Shown here in pieces: positions 24,014 through 29,338 of a stretch of 29,338 nucleotides of DNA; positions within the stretch are counted from its first letter, which is position 1; every line of letters begins with the position of its first letter. The DNA comes from an uncultured Blautia sp. (GTDB lineage: Bacteria; Bacillota; Clostridia; Lachnospirales; Lachnospiraceae), in assembly GCA_934402155.1 (NCBI GenBank), contig CAKRTP010000007.1, forward strand, positions 1 through 29,338, in the 5' to 3' direction. The position numbers and the translations under genes were made by a program. The notes below the pieces were generated by a model. It was given only the letters and a program-made list of their open reading frames with translations. It did not search any database and was not told the origin of the DNA.

Positions 24014-24042
24014 AGTATAGCATAAATTCAAACCAAATAAAA
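24014..24042 (-). promoter_or_regulatory. Extended -10 promoter of scfA
   Basis: TGCTATACT carries an extended -10 (TATACT at 24014-24019 preceded by TGn). A weak -35-like TTTTAT lies at 24037-24042 with a 17-nt spacer. The predicted start near 24007 leaves a short leader of about 30 nt. The promoter sits in the 76-nt gap after the TIGR04086 gene. Confidence 0.7.
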
Positions 24043-24053
24043 GCATTTTTTTA

Positions 24054-24404
24054 TCAGGATAACATTCCTCCAAGTGTACCTCCACCAAGACACATACAAA
24101 GAGTTGTCATCAGATGCCCCAGGCTCATATCCCAGTTTCCGCTCACGATAAACGAAACAATTCCCAAAAGTACGAAATACGAGAGCCCTACCAGAGCACC
24201 CCAGCGATATTTCTCTCTTCTGATGATTTTCCCTGCCAGAAATCCCCCTGCCATACATGAGATCACATAGATTATAATAATCCCAACTGTGACCTGAGCG
24301 ATTCCGATATCCATTTGAAACACCAGCCATGCCAGAAGTAAAAGACATATTCCTGTCAGCATATATGCCAGAAACAATGATCTTAATACTGCTCTTATTT
24401 TCAT
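24054..24404 (-). CDS. TIGR04086 family membrane protein
   Basis: A 116-residue membrane protein with four hydrophobic segments (about 9-29, 35-56, 66-87 and 94-114). The glycine-rich pattern IIIIYVISCMAGGFLAGKI, then WGALVGLSYFVLL, fits TIGR04086, a Clostridia family that I recall as being found beside SCIFF genes. Its function is unknown. The ATG at 24404 is chosen because GGAGGAG lies 8 nt upstream; a start six codons earlier would include this ribosome binding site. It is 76 nt upstream of scfA. Confidence 0.85.
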   Translation of the reverse strand: MKIRAVLRSLFLAYMLTGICLLLLAWLVFQMDIGIAQVTVGIIIIYVISCMAGGFLAGKIIRREKYRWGALVGLSYFVLLGIVSFIVSGNWDMSLGHLMTTLCMCLGGGTLGGMLS

Positions 24405-24419
24405 GCAAACAACTCCTCC

Positions 24420-24434
24420 CATACAAATTGTATG
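24420..24434 (-). promoter_or_regulatory. 15-bp perfect palindrome beside the TIGR04086 ribosome binding site
   Basis: CATACAA-A-TTGTATG is a perfect 15-bp palindrome immediately next to the GGAGGAG at 24413-24419. It could be an operator or a small hairpin next to the ribosome site. A TACAAT -10-like hexamer lies inside it, but I find no convincing -35 at the right distance. Confidence 0.4.
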
Positions 24435-24464
24435 CCTGAGCCGCCTGCATATTCTTCAATTATT

Positions 24465-26027
24465 TTATTTTTTTCTTCTTAAATAAACGATTACTCCAAC
24501 GATTGCTGCTGCAGCCGCTGCAAGAATCACAAACGGAAGTATCTTGGTCGGGTCATTTGTATGCACTGCCTTAACAGAACTGCTGTTATCTTCCTGGCTT
24601 TTCTGTGTTTCGTCTGAAGAATCCGAACTCTGTACTGTTGAATCTTCCGGTGCAGCTGTTAACTCTGGTGCAACTGTTGTATTGCCTGCTGATGCATTAT
24701 CTGCTGCCGGTGTAAGATCTGATGTCCCTGCTGAATCTGCCGTGTCATATCCATCTTCTTCAATCTCTTCACCAACCAGTGTCTTACTTCCTGCAATTCC
24801 AAATGGACTGAAAGAATGTGTGCTGAATACCATAGTGCTTCCATCAACACTCGGTACGATTGTTTCCATAGCTCCGCTGTCCAGCAGATGCTCGATTGTG
24901 TAACTGTAACCTGCCTTGACCGGAACTGTCACACTGACATATTCTCCGTCCGGAACATCATATTCTGTATTATTCTTAAGATCCCAAAGTTCAAACTCAT
25001 ATGACTGGAACACATTTGCCTCAGATGCATTGGTAAATTCATAGTTATCTCCGCTGGCAACACGAAACTGTACATAATACGGAAGATCGATTCCGGACAC
25101 AGTTATCCCGTTACAGCTGTGATTTTCCTCCGCCATTTCGTTTTTCTGTTCATCTGTCAGATTTTCTTCAAATATCGTAGAACGATCATCTTCTTTGAGA
25201 TCTTTATCTGTGCCATCAAAAATGTTATCTTTATCTGCCTCCGGAGTTATTGTCGCAGTTGGAATCTTTGTAATCTCCGGTACCTCGGTTGCCTCAGGTG
25301 TCTCGGTAACTGCTGGCGTTACAGTTATTTCCCCTTCTGCCTCTGCCTCTGCTTCACCTTTATCTTCTGATTTTTCGGTATTTTTCTCAGCAGAATCCTC
25401 CTCAGACTTTTCATTTTCTGAAGGTTTTTCTGTTATTTCTGCATTCTCCGTCTCATCTTCAGAAGGTTTTTCTGTTATCGTTGCTTCCGGTTCAGACTCC
25501 TGTTCGCTGTCTTTTGATTCCTCTTCCTTTCCTTCAGTATTCGCATCCTGATCTTCTTCTATCTCAGAAGAATTTTCATCATAACCATCCTGGTTTTCAT
25601 CATTTCCAGTTTCATAATTATCTTCTGAACCTTCTTCCCACTCCTCGGATTTTTCTGAATCTGACGCAATACTATTAACAACAACTGTCACACTGCTGTA
25701 AATGGCATCGGATTCTCCATCCCAGCCGGAAATTTCTGACAATACAGCAGTATCATATGGCTTAAATACCACATCATACGACTGAACCCTCTCAGCTGGT
25801 ACACAAGAATCATCTATCCATGAAAGCATGCCATACTCACTATTTGGCAGAGAAATCTCTGAAAGCGGAACCGGCTCCTCAATTGTCACGTTATCCGGGA
25901 TCAGACTGCTCATCTGTACAGATTTAGCCTCTGCGTAAACTGGAGAAACCGGAACCTGTCCGACCATAAGTGTTGCTGCAAGAGCTGCTATAGCAAAAAA
26001 ATGTATATTTTTATTATTATTTTTCAT
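24465..26027 (-). CDS. Acidic membrane-anchored surface protein
   Basis: A 520-residue exported protein not assigned to a family. The signal peptide is about residues 1-33 (MKNNNKNIHFFAIAALAATL, cleavage after PVYAEA). It has an N-terminal domain to ~115 with YDVVFKPYDTAVLSEISGWD and VTVVV, resembling beta-sandwich repeat domains of Lachnospiraceae surface proteins. A long Glu/Ser/Asp linker (~120-300) carries two ITEKPSE repeats and Thr-Pro-rich units. A second compact domain (~305-415, ends STHSFSPFGIAG) and a Ser/Thr linker are followed by a C-terminal helix (ILPFVILAAAAAAIVGVIVYL) and RRKK. There is no LPxTG motif, so membrane rather than sortase anchoring is expected. GAGGT precedes the ATG at 26027; a TTG five codons upstream overlaps that site and is rejected. 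Confidence 0.85.
   Translation of the reverse strand: MKNNNKNIHFFAIAALAATLMVGQVPVSPVYAEAKSVQMSSLIPDNVTIEEPVPLSEISLPNSEYGMLSWIDDSCVPAERVQSYDVVFKPYDTAVLSEISGWDGESDAIYSSVTVVVNSIASDSEKSEEWEEGSEDNYETGNDENQDGYDENSSEIEEDQDANTEGKEEESKDSEQESEPEATITEKPSEDETENAEITEKPSENEKSEEDSAEKNTEKSEDKGEAEAEAEGEITVTPAVTETPEATEVPEITKIPTATITPEADKDNIFDGTDKDLKEDDRSTIFEENLTDEQKNEMAEENHSCNGITVSGIDLPYYVQFRVASGDNYEFTNASEANVFQSYEFELWDLKNNTEYDVPDGEYVSVTVPVKAGYSYTIEHLLDSGAMETIVPSVDGSTMVFSTHSFSPFGIAGSKTLVGEEIEEDGYDTADSAGTSDLTPAADNASAGNTTVAPELTAAPEDSTVQSSDSSDETQKSQEDNSSSVKAVHTNDPTKILPFVILAAAAAAIVGVIVYLRRKK
25420..25478 (-). repeat. Direct repeat in the surface protein linker
   Basis: A 17-nt identical sequence (GAAGGTTTTTCTGTTAT on the plus strand) occurs at 25420-25436 and 25462-25478. 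It encodes the repeated ITEKPSE unit with identical codons, so it arose by recent duplication or slippage in the linker. Confidence 0.75.
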
Positions 26028-26043
26028 AATTATGTACCTCAAT

Positions 26044-26091
26044 CTATTCTAAACATTCTACAATGGTATTATCTATCCAGCCCATTTTCAT
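26044..26091 (-). CDS. Possible 15-residue leader peptide
   Basis: ATG at 26091 to TAG at 26044 encodes MKMGWIDNTIVECLE. GCAGGAA lies 7 nt upstream, and the stop falls 16 nt before the surface-protein start. It would be transcribed only from the distal promoter at 26266-26274. The coding evidence is only the ribosome binding site, so this is speculative. Confidence 0.2.
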   Translation of the reverse strand: MKMGWIDNTIVECLE

Positions 26092-26097
26092 TGGCAA
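26068..26097 (-). promoter_or_regulatory. Proximal candidate promoter of the surface protein gene
   Basis: TTGCCA (26092-26097), 18 nt, GATAAT (26068-26073) on the minus strand, leaving a short leader of about 34 nt. It competes with the stronger extended -10 at 26266-26274. Confidence 0.4.
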
Positions 26098-26181
26098 ATT
26101 CCTGCCTGCTGAACAGATATCAACGATCAACTATTCTATCTATAAGTAAATTTTCCGAAAATATTCTGATATTTTTCATCT

Positions 26182-26195
26182 TGCGGCATGCCGCA
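26182..26195. promoter_or_regulatory. 14-bp perfect palindrome in the surface-protein leader
   Basis: TGCGGCATGCCGCA is a perfect palindrome and the only GC-rich island in the AT-rich stretch 26028-26337. It would lie in the leader RNA from the distal promoter as a short hairpin, or serve as an operator. The rest of this ~310-nt gap contains the promoters noted here and no gene I can support. I see no good terminator after the DUF218 gene at its right end. Confidence 0.45.
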
Positions 26196-26265
26196 CATTA
26201 ATATATCAATCTTTTATCTTTTTGTAATTTTTTCGTAATATAATATTTCCTTTTACGACACACGT

Positions 26266-26274
26266 ATTATAACA
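26266..26274 (-). promoter_or_regulatory. Distal promoter with extended consensus -10
   Basis: TGTTATAAT contains a consensus TATAAT (26266-26271) with the TGn extension; no good -35 is seen. Transcription from about 26259 would give the surface-protein gene a leader of about 230 nt. Confidence 0.55.
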
Positions 26275-26337
26275 CAGTTCTGCTTTTTTCGACACCCCTA
26301 AATTATTTTCAGAATTTCTTTTTGCAGTTTTTTATTT

Positions 26338-26922
26338 TTACATCATCAGTTGAAATTGGCTGATAATTCTTTTTGTTTCTGCCATTACTTCATCAATTCC
26401 ATTCTGCGTTTCTTTCCAGGTTTCCTTTGTAATTTCATCTACGGAACAAGGACATATCAGAAACTCTGTTTCCGGATATGCCCTCTGATAATACATAAAC
26501 GCTCTTCTGGCATGATAGTTCTTACAACATAAAATAGCTTTTCTTACATTTATTCCTGCAAGATCTGTTACTTTTTTTGAAAAAAGTGCATTCTGCCAGG
26601 TAAAAGTAGCTTTATCTTCTTTCAACACTGCCGATTCCGGCACACCATTCTTTACAAGAACATCCTTCAGAAATTCCCATTCTGTTTCATAATTTTCATT
26701 GTATTTTTTTCTTTCATCTATCACTCCAGAAAATTTCCCATAAGAAATACTGTATTTTCCGCTTGGAAGAATTACCGGTGCCATTCCGGATACATAAAGT
26801 TCTGCCGCCTTTTCTGCCATATAAGGATATCCATTTCCCGGAACAAAAATAATATCTGCCTGCTCCGGCTGATCTTCCATAAAGATAAAATCTTCTATTT
26901 CTTTCAAAAATTTTCTGTACAT
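26338..26922 (-). CDS. DUF218/YdcF-like protein
   Basis: A 194-residue protein of the DUF218 (ElyC/SanA/YdcF) family. ADIIFVPGNGYPYMAEKAAELY (about 23-44) corresponds to the family's first strand-loop-helix. VILPSGKYS is the SGG-like strand, TEWEFLKDVLVKNGVP the conserved helix, KATFTWQNALFS the T.xN motif, and KAILCCKNYHARRAF the H-xR motif. Its substrate is unknown; some DUF218 proteins act in envelope polysaccharide metabolism and one binds SAM. No signal peptide or membrane helix is present, so it is cytoplasmic. AGGAG precedes the ATG, and it lies 20 nt after the amidase gene, so it is probably in the same operon. Confidence 0.82.
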   Translation of the reverse strand: MYRKFLKEIEDFIFMEDQPEQADIIFVPGNGYPYMAEKAAELYVSGMAPVILPSGKYSISYGKFSGVIDERKKYNENYETEWEFLKDVLVKNGVPESAVLKEDKATFTWQNALFSKKVTDLAGINVRKAILCCKNYHARRAFMYYQRAYPETEFLICPCSVDEITKETWKETQNGIDEVMAETKRIISQFQLMM

Positions 26923-26942
26923 ACTTTTCTCCTGTCTGTATT

Positions 26943-27707
26943 TTATTTCGTTACAATTATCGTGCTGTATCCCGCATCCCTGAGTCGCTGTTCCATCTGA
27001 ACTGCATTTCCAATCTGCAAAAAAGCACCAACCTGCACTTTATACAGATTCCCCTCATAAAGCAGAAAAGCCGGAAATCCCTGATCTGTAAGCTGGTAGA
27101 GCATCCTGTCCGCATTTTCCCGCTTTCTGAAGATTCCTGTCTGAACCCTGTAATATAACGGTTGTTCTATCGTTTCCTCAGTCAATGTTCCCAAAATAGC
27201 CGTCGCAACAGACTCTGCGATTTCCTGTTTTTTTGTATCATAAAGCTGATTGTCCTTATCAGAATTTATAAATCCTGTTTCTATCAGAAGTGCCGGCATT
27301 TTAGTTTTTCGAAGGACTACCAGCCCCGGTCTTGCTTTCACTCCAAGCTCTCTGAATCCCAGTTCCCCTAGTGCACCCACTATATTTTGTGCCATATCAT
27401 ATTTTATTCCACTTTTATCATATATCAGTACTTCTACACCTTTATATTGATTTTCCTGTGGACTGCTGTTCCTGTGAAAAGAAATAAAATAATCTGCTCC
27501 GGATTCATTCGCGATCCTGGCCTTTTCAAAAGGCGTCTGGTAGATATCCGTAGTTCTAGTATACACTACATTAATTCCATTGTCTTCCAGGATTTTACCA
27601 ACTGCCAGGGTCAGTTCCAGATTATCATCTTTTTCTTTTCTTTCTTTATATATAGCACCAGGGTCAGTTCCGCCATGCCCTGCATCCAGCACGATTTTAT
27701 ATGCCAA
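26943..27707 (-). CDS. N-acetylmuramoyl-L-alanine amidase with SPOR domain, no signal peptide
   Basis: Zinc amidase (Amidase_3, CwlC/CwlV type) that cleaves the lactyl-L-alanine bond of peptidoglycan. The catalytic domain is residues 1-170 with metal ligands H11 (DAGHGG), E25 (KEKD) and H78 (SFHRN), and catalytic E143 (LLIETGF). A C-terminal SPOR-like region (about 180-254) has two YRVQTGIF/YKVQVGAF strands; SPOR domains bind glycan strands lacking stem peptides. The start is TTG at 27707, fixed by AGGAGG 7 nt upstream; MAYKIVLDAGH leaves no room for a signal peptide, as in the mother-cell lytic enzyme CwlC. A sporulation or lysis role is therefore plausible, but unproven. Confidence 0.92.
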   Translation of the reverse strand: MAYKIVLDAGHGGTDPGAIYKERKEKDDNLELTLAVGKILEDNGINVVYTRTTDIYQTPFEKARIANESGADYFISFHRNSSPQENQYKGVEVLIYDKSGIKYDMAQNIVGALGELGFRELGVKARPGLVVLRKTKMPALLIETGFINSDKDNQLYDTKKQEIAESVATAILGTLTEETIEQPLYYRVQTGIFRKRENADRMLYQLTDQGFPAFLLYEGNLYKVQVGAFLQIGNAVQMEQRLRDAGYSTIIVTK

Positions 27708-27777
27708 TGTCTTTCCTCCTGCAATACTTTCTTAATTAATATATGCAGTATTTTTTTATTTGGCACTGATGCCCTTC

Positions 27778-28704
27778 TCAGCAAAAACTGAATGCTCCTG
27801 AATCCACATCGTAATGATAAATCTGATAGGTAAGAAAATCCTCCGGCGGAGTTGTTTCTCTTACGGTATCTTCCAGAATCTGTTTCAGTTCCTCCGGATC
27901 TGCATTTCTTTCACTATGGATCATCACCTCATGAATACTGGTAAATACCATATAAAATCCGCATCCCATCAGCTGCCCGATTCTCTGAGCTACTCCCGGA
28001 AGAAAAACAGCCACAGCTCCATTTGTACGCAGCGTCGTGCTTAGACAATTTCCCAGTGCATCTTTCTTAATCTGATAATCGCACATCAAATCCATAAAAT
28101 TCTCACCCTCATATTCCGGGTCGAAGATCAACTTCTCCCAACAGTAAATTCTTGGCGGTGAAATAAAATATGTATTTATAAGTGCCTCATCAAAAATCTC
28201 CTGTGAATCCTTTTTCCACTTATCCAACATGTGTCGTTTTATTTTTATGCTTGCACTGCTTCCATTCAGTTCGCCCATCCGTGCATATAAAACCAAGGCA
28301 ATATCACCGATTGTCCGGTAAATACATTCCTGAAGTTCTTCCTGGTTTTCTTCTATATTCAGAAGACGGATAAACAGCTCATCTTTCATCTTCTCATAAT
28401 CATCCAGATTTTTGGAACGTTGAAAACATTCTGATTTTGAAATAGCATCCAGTCTGTTTAAAATTTCCTGGATGATCTGCCCCATTCCCCAGCCATTCTG
28501 GTATTCTTTATACAGATCTTCCACATATAGTGCACAAACCTCCATAATTCCATTGCTCTGCTGTTTTTTCAGCAAAAGTCTGTCCCCTGACGTAATCGGA
28601 TACTCTTCTTCTCTTTTGTAGCAGATCATATCGTCTTCATAATCTGTTTCTTCGAGCAGATTTTTACGAAGTGTTTCCACAAAACTCTCGTATGCCATTT
28701 CCAT
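27778..28704 (-). CDS. DUF5688-like protein
   Basis: A 308-residue soluble protein of unknown function, resembling the DUF5688 family common in Lachnospiraceae. Recognisable segments are MAYESFVETLRKNL, then YVEDLYKEYQNGWGMGQII and the C-terminal part with GAVAVFLPGVAQRIGQLMG and a region rich in short Asp/Glu helices. No membrane helix, signal peptide or catalytic motif is evident. GAGG precedes the ATG at 28704. A 93-nt leader with hairpins and a well-formed promoter lie upstream, and the amidase and DUF218 genes follow within 70 and 20 nt, so it heads a three-gene operon. Confidence 0.68.
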   Translation of the reverse strand: MEMAYESFVETLRKNLLEETDYEDDMICYKREEEYPITSGDRLLLKKQQSNGIMEVCALYVEDLYKEYQNGWGMGQIIQEILNRLDAISKSECFQRSKNLDDYEKMKDELFIRLLNIEENQEELQECIYRTIGDIALVLYARMGELNGSSASIKIKRHMLDKWKKDSQEIFDEALINTYFISPPRIYCWEKLIFDPEYEGENFMDLMCDYQIKKDALGNCLSTTLRTNGAVAVFLPGVAQRIGQLMGCGFYMVFTSIHEVMIHSERNADPEELKQILEDTVRETTPPEDFLTYQIYHYDVDSGAFSFC

Positions 28705-28763
28705 ATTTATTTCCTCTTCTTTCTGAATGCTCGGGCGAACGCCCCTGATAGATTAATAGATAG

Positions 28764-28786
28764 AAAGGAAGCAGAACGCTCCCTTT
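28764..28786 (-). other. Leader hairpin of the DUF5688-like gene
   Basis: Arms 28764-28772 and 28778-28786 pair over 9 bp on the minus strand (one G-U) around a 5-nt loop (AAAGGGAGC-GTTCT-GCTTCCTTT). A smaller GGGC-GAAC-GCCC hairpin (28733-28744) follows, close to the ribosome binding site. Confidence 0.55.
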
Positions 28787-28803
28787 AGAGTTGCTGTATG
28801 AAC

Positions 28804-28832
28804 AGTATAAACAGATTTCAGCAATGTGTAAA
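28804..28832 (-). promoter_or_regulatory. Sigma-A promoter of the DUF5688-amidase-DUF218 operon
   Basis: TTTACA (28827-28832), exactly 17 nt, TATACT (28804-28809) on the minus strand, about 100 nt before the ATG. Its -35 falls in one arm of the inverted repeat at 28825-28861, and its -10 lies between TTGCTG (28791-28796) and CAGCAA (28819-28824). Confidence 0.75.
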
Positions 28833-28861
28833 GAATTTTTCATCGACAAATTCCTTACACA
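28825..28861 (-). promoter_or_regulatory. Long inverted repeat overlapping the -35 box
   Basis: 14-nt arms (28825-28838 and 28848-28861; GTGTAA-GAATTT type) pair with a single G-U on the minus strand around a 9-nt loop. With no T-tract on either strand it is not a terminator, and its overlap with the -35 fits an operator. Confidence 0.5.
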
Positions 28862-28890
28862 AATGCCGAAAATCATTGAATAACAAAATA

Positions 28891-28912
28891 AAAAACTGAA
28901 ACAGATAGTTTT
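28891..28912. terminator. Weak candidate terminator after the phosphatase gene
   Basis: A 6-bp AAAACT/AGTTTT stem followed on the minus strand by TTATTTTG. It has low GC and no strong stem. The remainder of 28705-28963 holds the promoter elements listed above. Confidence 0.3.
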
Positions 28913-28963
28913 ATGAGTTTATATCAAATTCAGAAAAAAGGAATTTACTGCTGCAGATTTTGC

Positions 28964-29338
28964 TCAAATTAACCCGCTACTTCTAACCAGATATTCCAAA
29001 AATCCCTCACATCCCTCTGTTATATCCCGATATGTTGTTTCAAAATCTCCTGTATACCAGGGATCTGCAATATTCCCCGGACGATTGGAATAATCCAGAA
29101 GAAGACTCACCTTGTTCTCCGGATCACTTCCGAGAATCCGAAGCATATTTCGCCGATTTCGCTCTTCCATTCCAATCAGATAATCATATTTGTCATAGTC
29201 AGATTTTTTAAGTTGAACTGCGCGTTTCCCATCACAGGAAATTCCATGTCTGGCAAGTTCCCTCTTTGCCGGAGGATATACAGGATTACCAATTCCATTC
29301 CAGATTTCCTCCGTACTCGTGGCAGCGGATGCAATATA
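28964..29338 (-). CDS. Low-molecular-weight protein tyrosine phosphatase, partial (N-terminus beyond window)
   Basis: C-terminal 124 residues of an LMW-PTP, which dephosphorylates protein phosphotyrosine, often on polysaccharide-synthesis kinases. Visible: the strand YIASAATSTEEIW, then GIGNPVYPPAKREL and KSDYDKYDYLIGMEERNRR, and the general-acid loop DPWYTGDFETTYRDI with the catalytic Asp. The family is about 150-160 residues, so roughly 30 N-terminal residues including the CX5R phosphate loop lie outside the window. The frame is open from the edge to the TGA at 28964; an internal ATG at 29170 is not the start. Confidence 0.93.
   Translation of the reverse strand, partial: YIASAATSTEEIWNGIGNPVYPPAKRELARHGISCDGKRAVQLKKSDYDKYDYLIGMEERNRRNMLRILGSDPENKVSLLLDYSNRPGNIADPWYTGDFETTYRDITEGCEGFLEYLVRSSGLI

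Noticed and set aside
23837..24088. 83-residue version of ScfA
   Set aside because: It would overlap the TIGR04086 gene and include the promoter and perfect ribosome binding site; SCIFF peptides are about 45 residues.
24028..24459. 143-codon minus-strand frame overlapping the TIGR04086 gene
   Set aside because: A shifted frame of the same region; it lacks membrane helices, and the GGAGGAG site belongs to the TIGR04086 ATG at 24404.
28733..28744. GGGCGAACGCCC as an independent terminator
   Set aside because: Only four stem pairs around GAAC and no T-tract; mentioned only as part of the leader.
28664..28876. 70-codon frame upstream of the DUF5688-like gene
   Set aside because: Covers the promoter, inverted repeats and leader hairpins, with no coding signs.
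1..29338. tRNA, rRNA, CRISPR, IS elements, prophage or attachment sites
   Set aside because: I saw no cloverleaf with a T-arm GTTCAAATC-like core, no regular spaced repeats and no transposase or integrase frames.

Overview
The window looks like chromosomal DNA of a low-to-moderate GC, Gram-positive, gut-type Clostridia, most probably a member of the Lachnospiraceae (Blautia/Ruminococcus/Dorea-like). The grounds are strong AGGAGG-type ribosome binding sites, the SCIFF peptide with its maturase and the TIGR04086 membrane protein, a fused SecDF, a HemZ-type radical SAM protein, a DUF5688-like protein, and exported proteins with Ser/Asp/Glu- and Thr/Pro-rich linkers. No phylogenetic marker was aligned, so the assignment rests on gene content. 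All genes but one are on the minus strand; the exception is the lipoprotein at 7679-8938. I see no tRNA, rRNA, IS element, CRISPR array or prophage.

Layout in + coordinates (minus-strand genes are transcribed right to left). 1-1653: degV and the 5' part of argS (cut by the window edge). 1851-7381: a MacAB-like efflux/export operon in the order adaptor, ATPase, second adaptor, permease, closed by a strong terminator. 7382-7678: a divergent promoter region serving that operon and the lipoprotein. 8960-9000: a terminator shared by the lipoprotein and aspS, which converge on it. 9003-17846: apt, rel, a metallo-beta-lactamase-fold hydrolase, hemZ, an HD-GYP protein, hisS and aspS, packed closely enough to be co-transcribed. 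17960-24404: TIGR04086 membrane protein, scfA (SCIFF ranthipeptide precursor), scfB (its radical SAM maturase), secDF and recJ. 24465-26027: an acidic, membrane-anchored surface protein with a structured leader region. 26338-28704: a DUF5688-like protein, a signal-less amidase with a SPOR domain, and a DUF218/YdcF-like protein. 28964-29338: the C-terminal part of a low-molecular-weight tyrosine phosphatase (cut by the window edge).

How the genes fit together: the central block combines stringent-response control (rel), purine salvage (apt), DNA repair (recJ), protein export (secDF), aminoacyl-tRNA synthesis (hisS, aspS, argS nearby) and the SCIFF peptide system. ScfB should install thioether links in ScfA. 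The TIGR04086 protein and SecDF are its constant neighbours, but their involvement in SCIFF export is not shown. The two-adaptor ABC operon and the divergent lipoprotein probably form one envelope module.

Most worth a second look: (1) the scfA-scfB region, with its promoter, intercistronic hairpins and a 36-nt repeat also present before the MBL gene; (2) a ~285-residue insertion at the hairpin tip of one ABC adaptor; (3) a tandem-duplicated lipoprotein divergent from the ABC operon; (4) a shortened HisRS anticodon-binding domain; (5) a promoter embedded in two inverted repeats ahead of the DUF5688-like gene; (6) a signal-less SPOR amidase.
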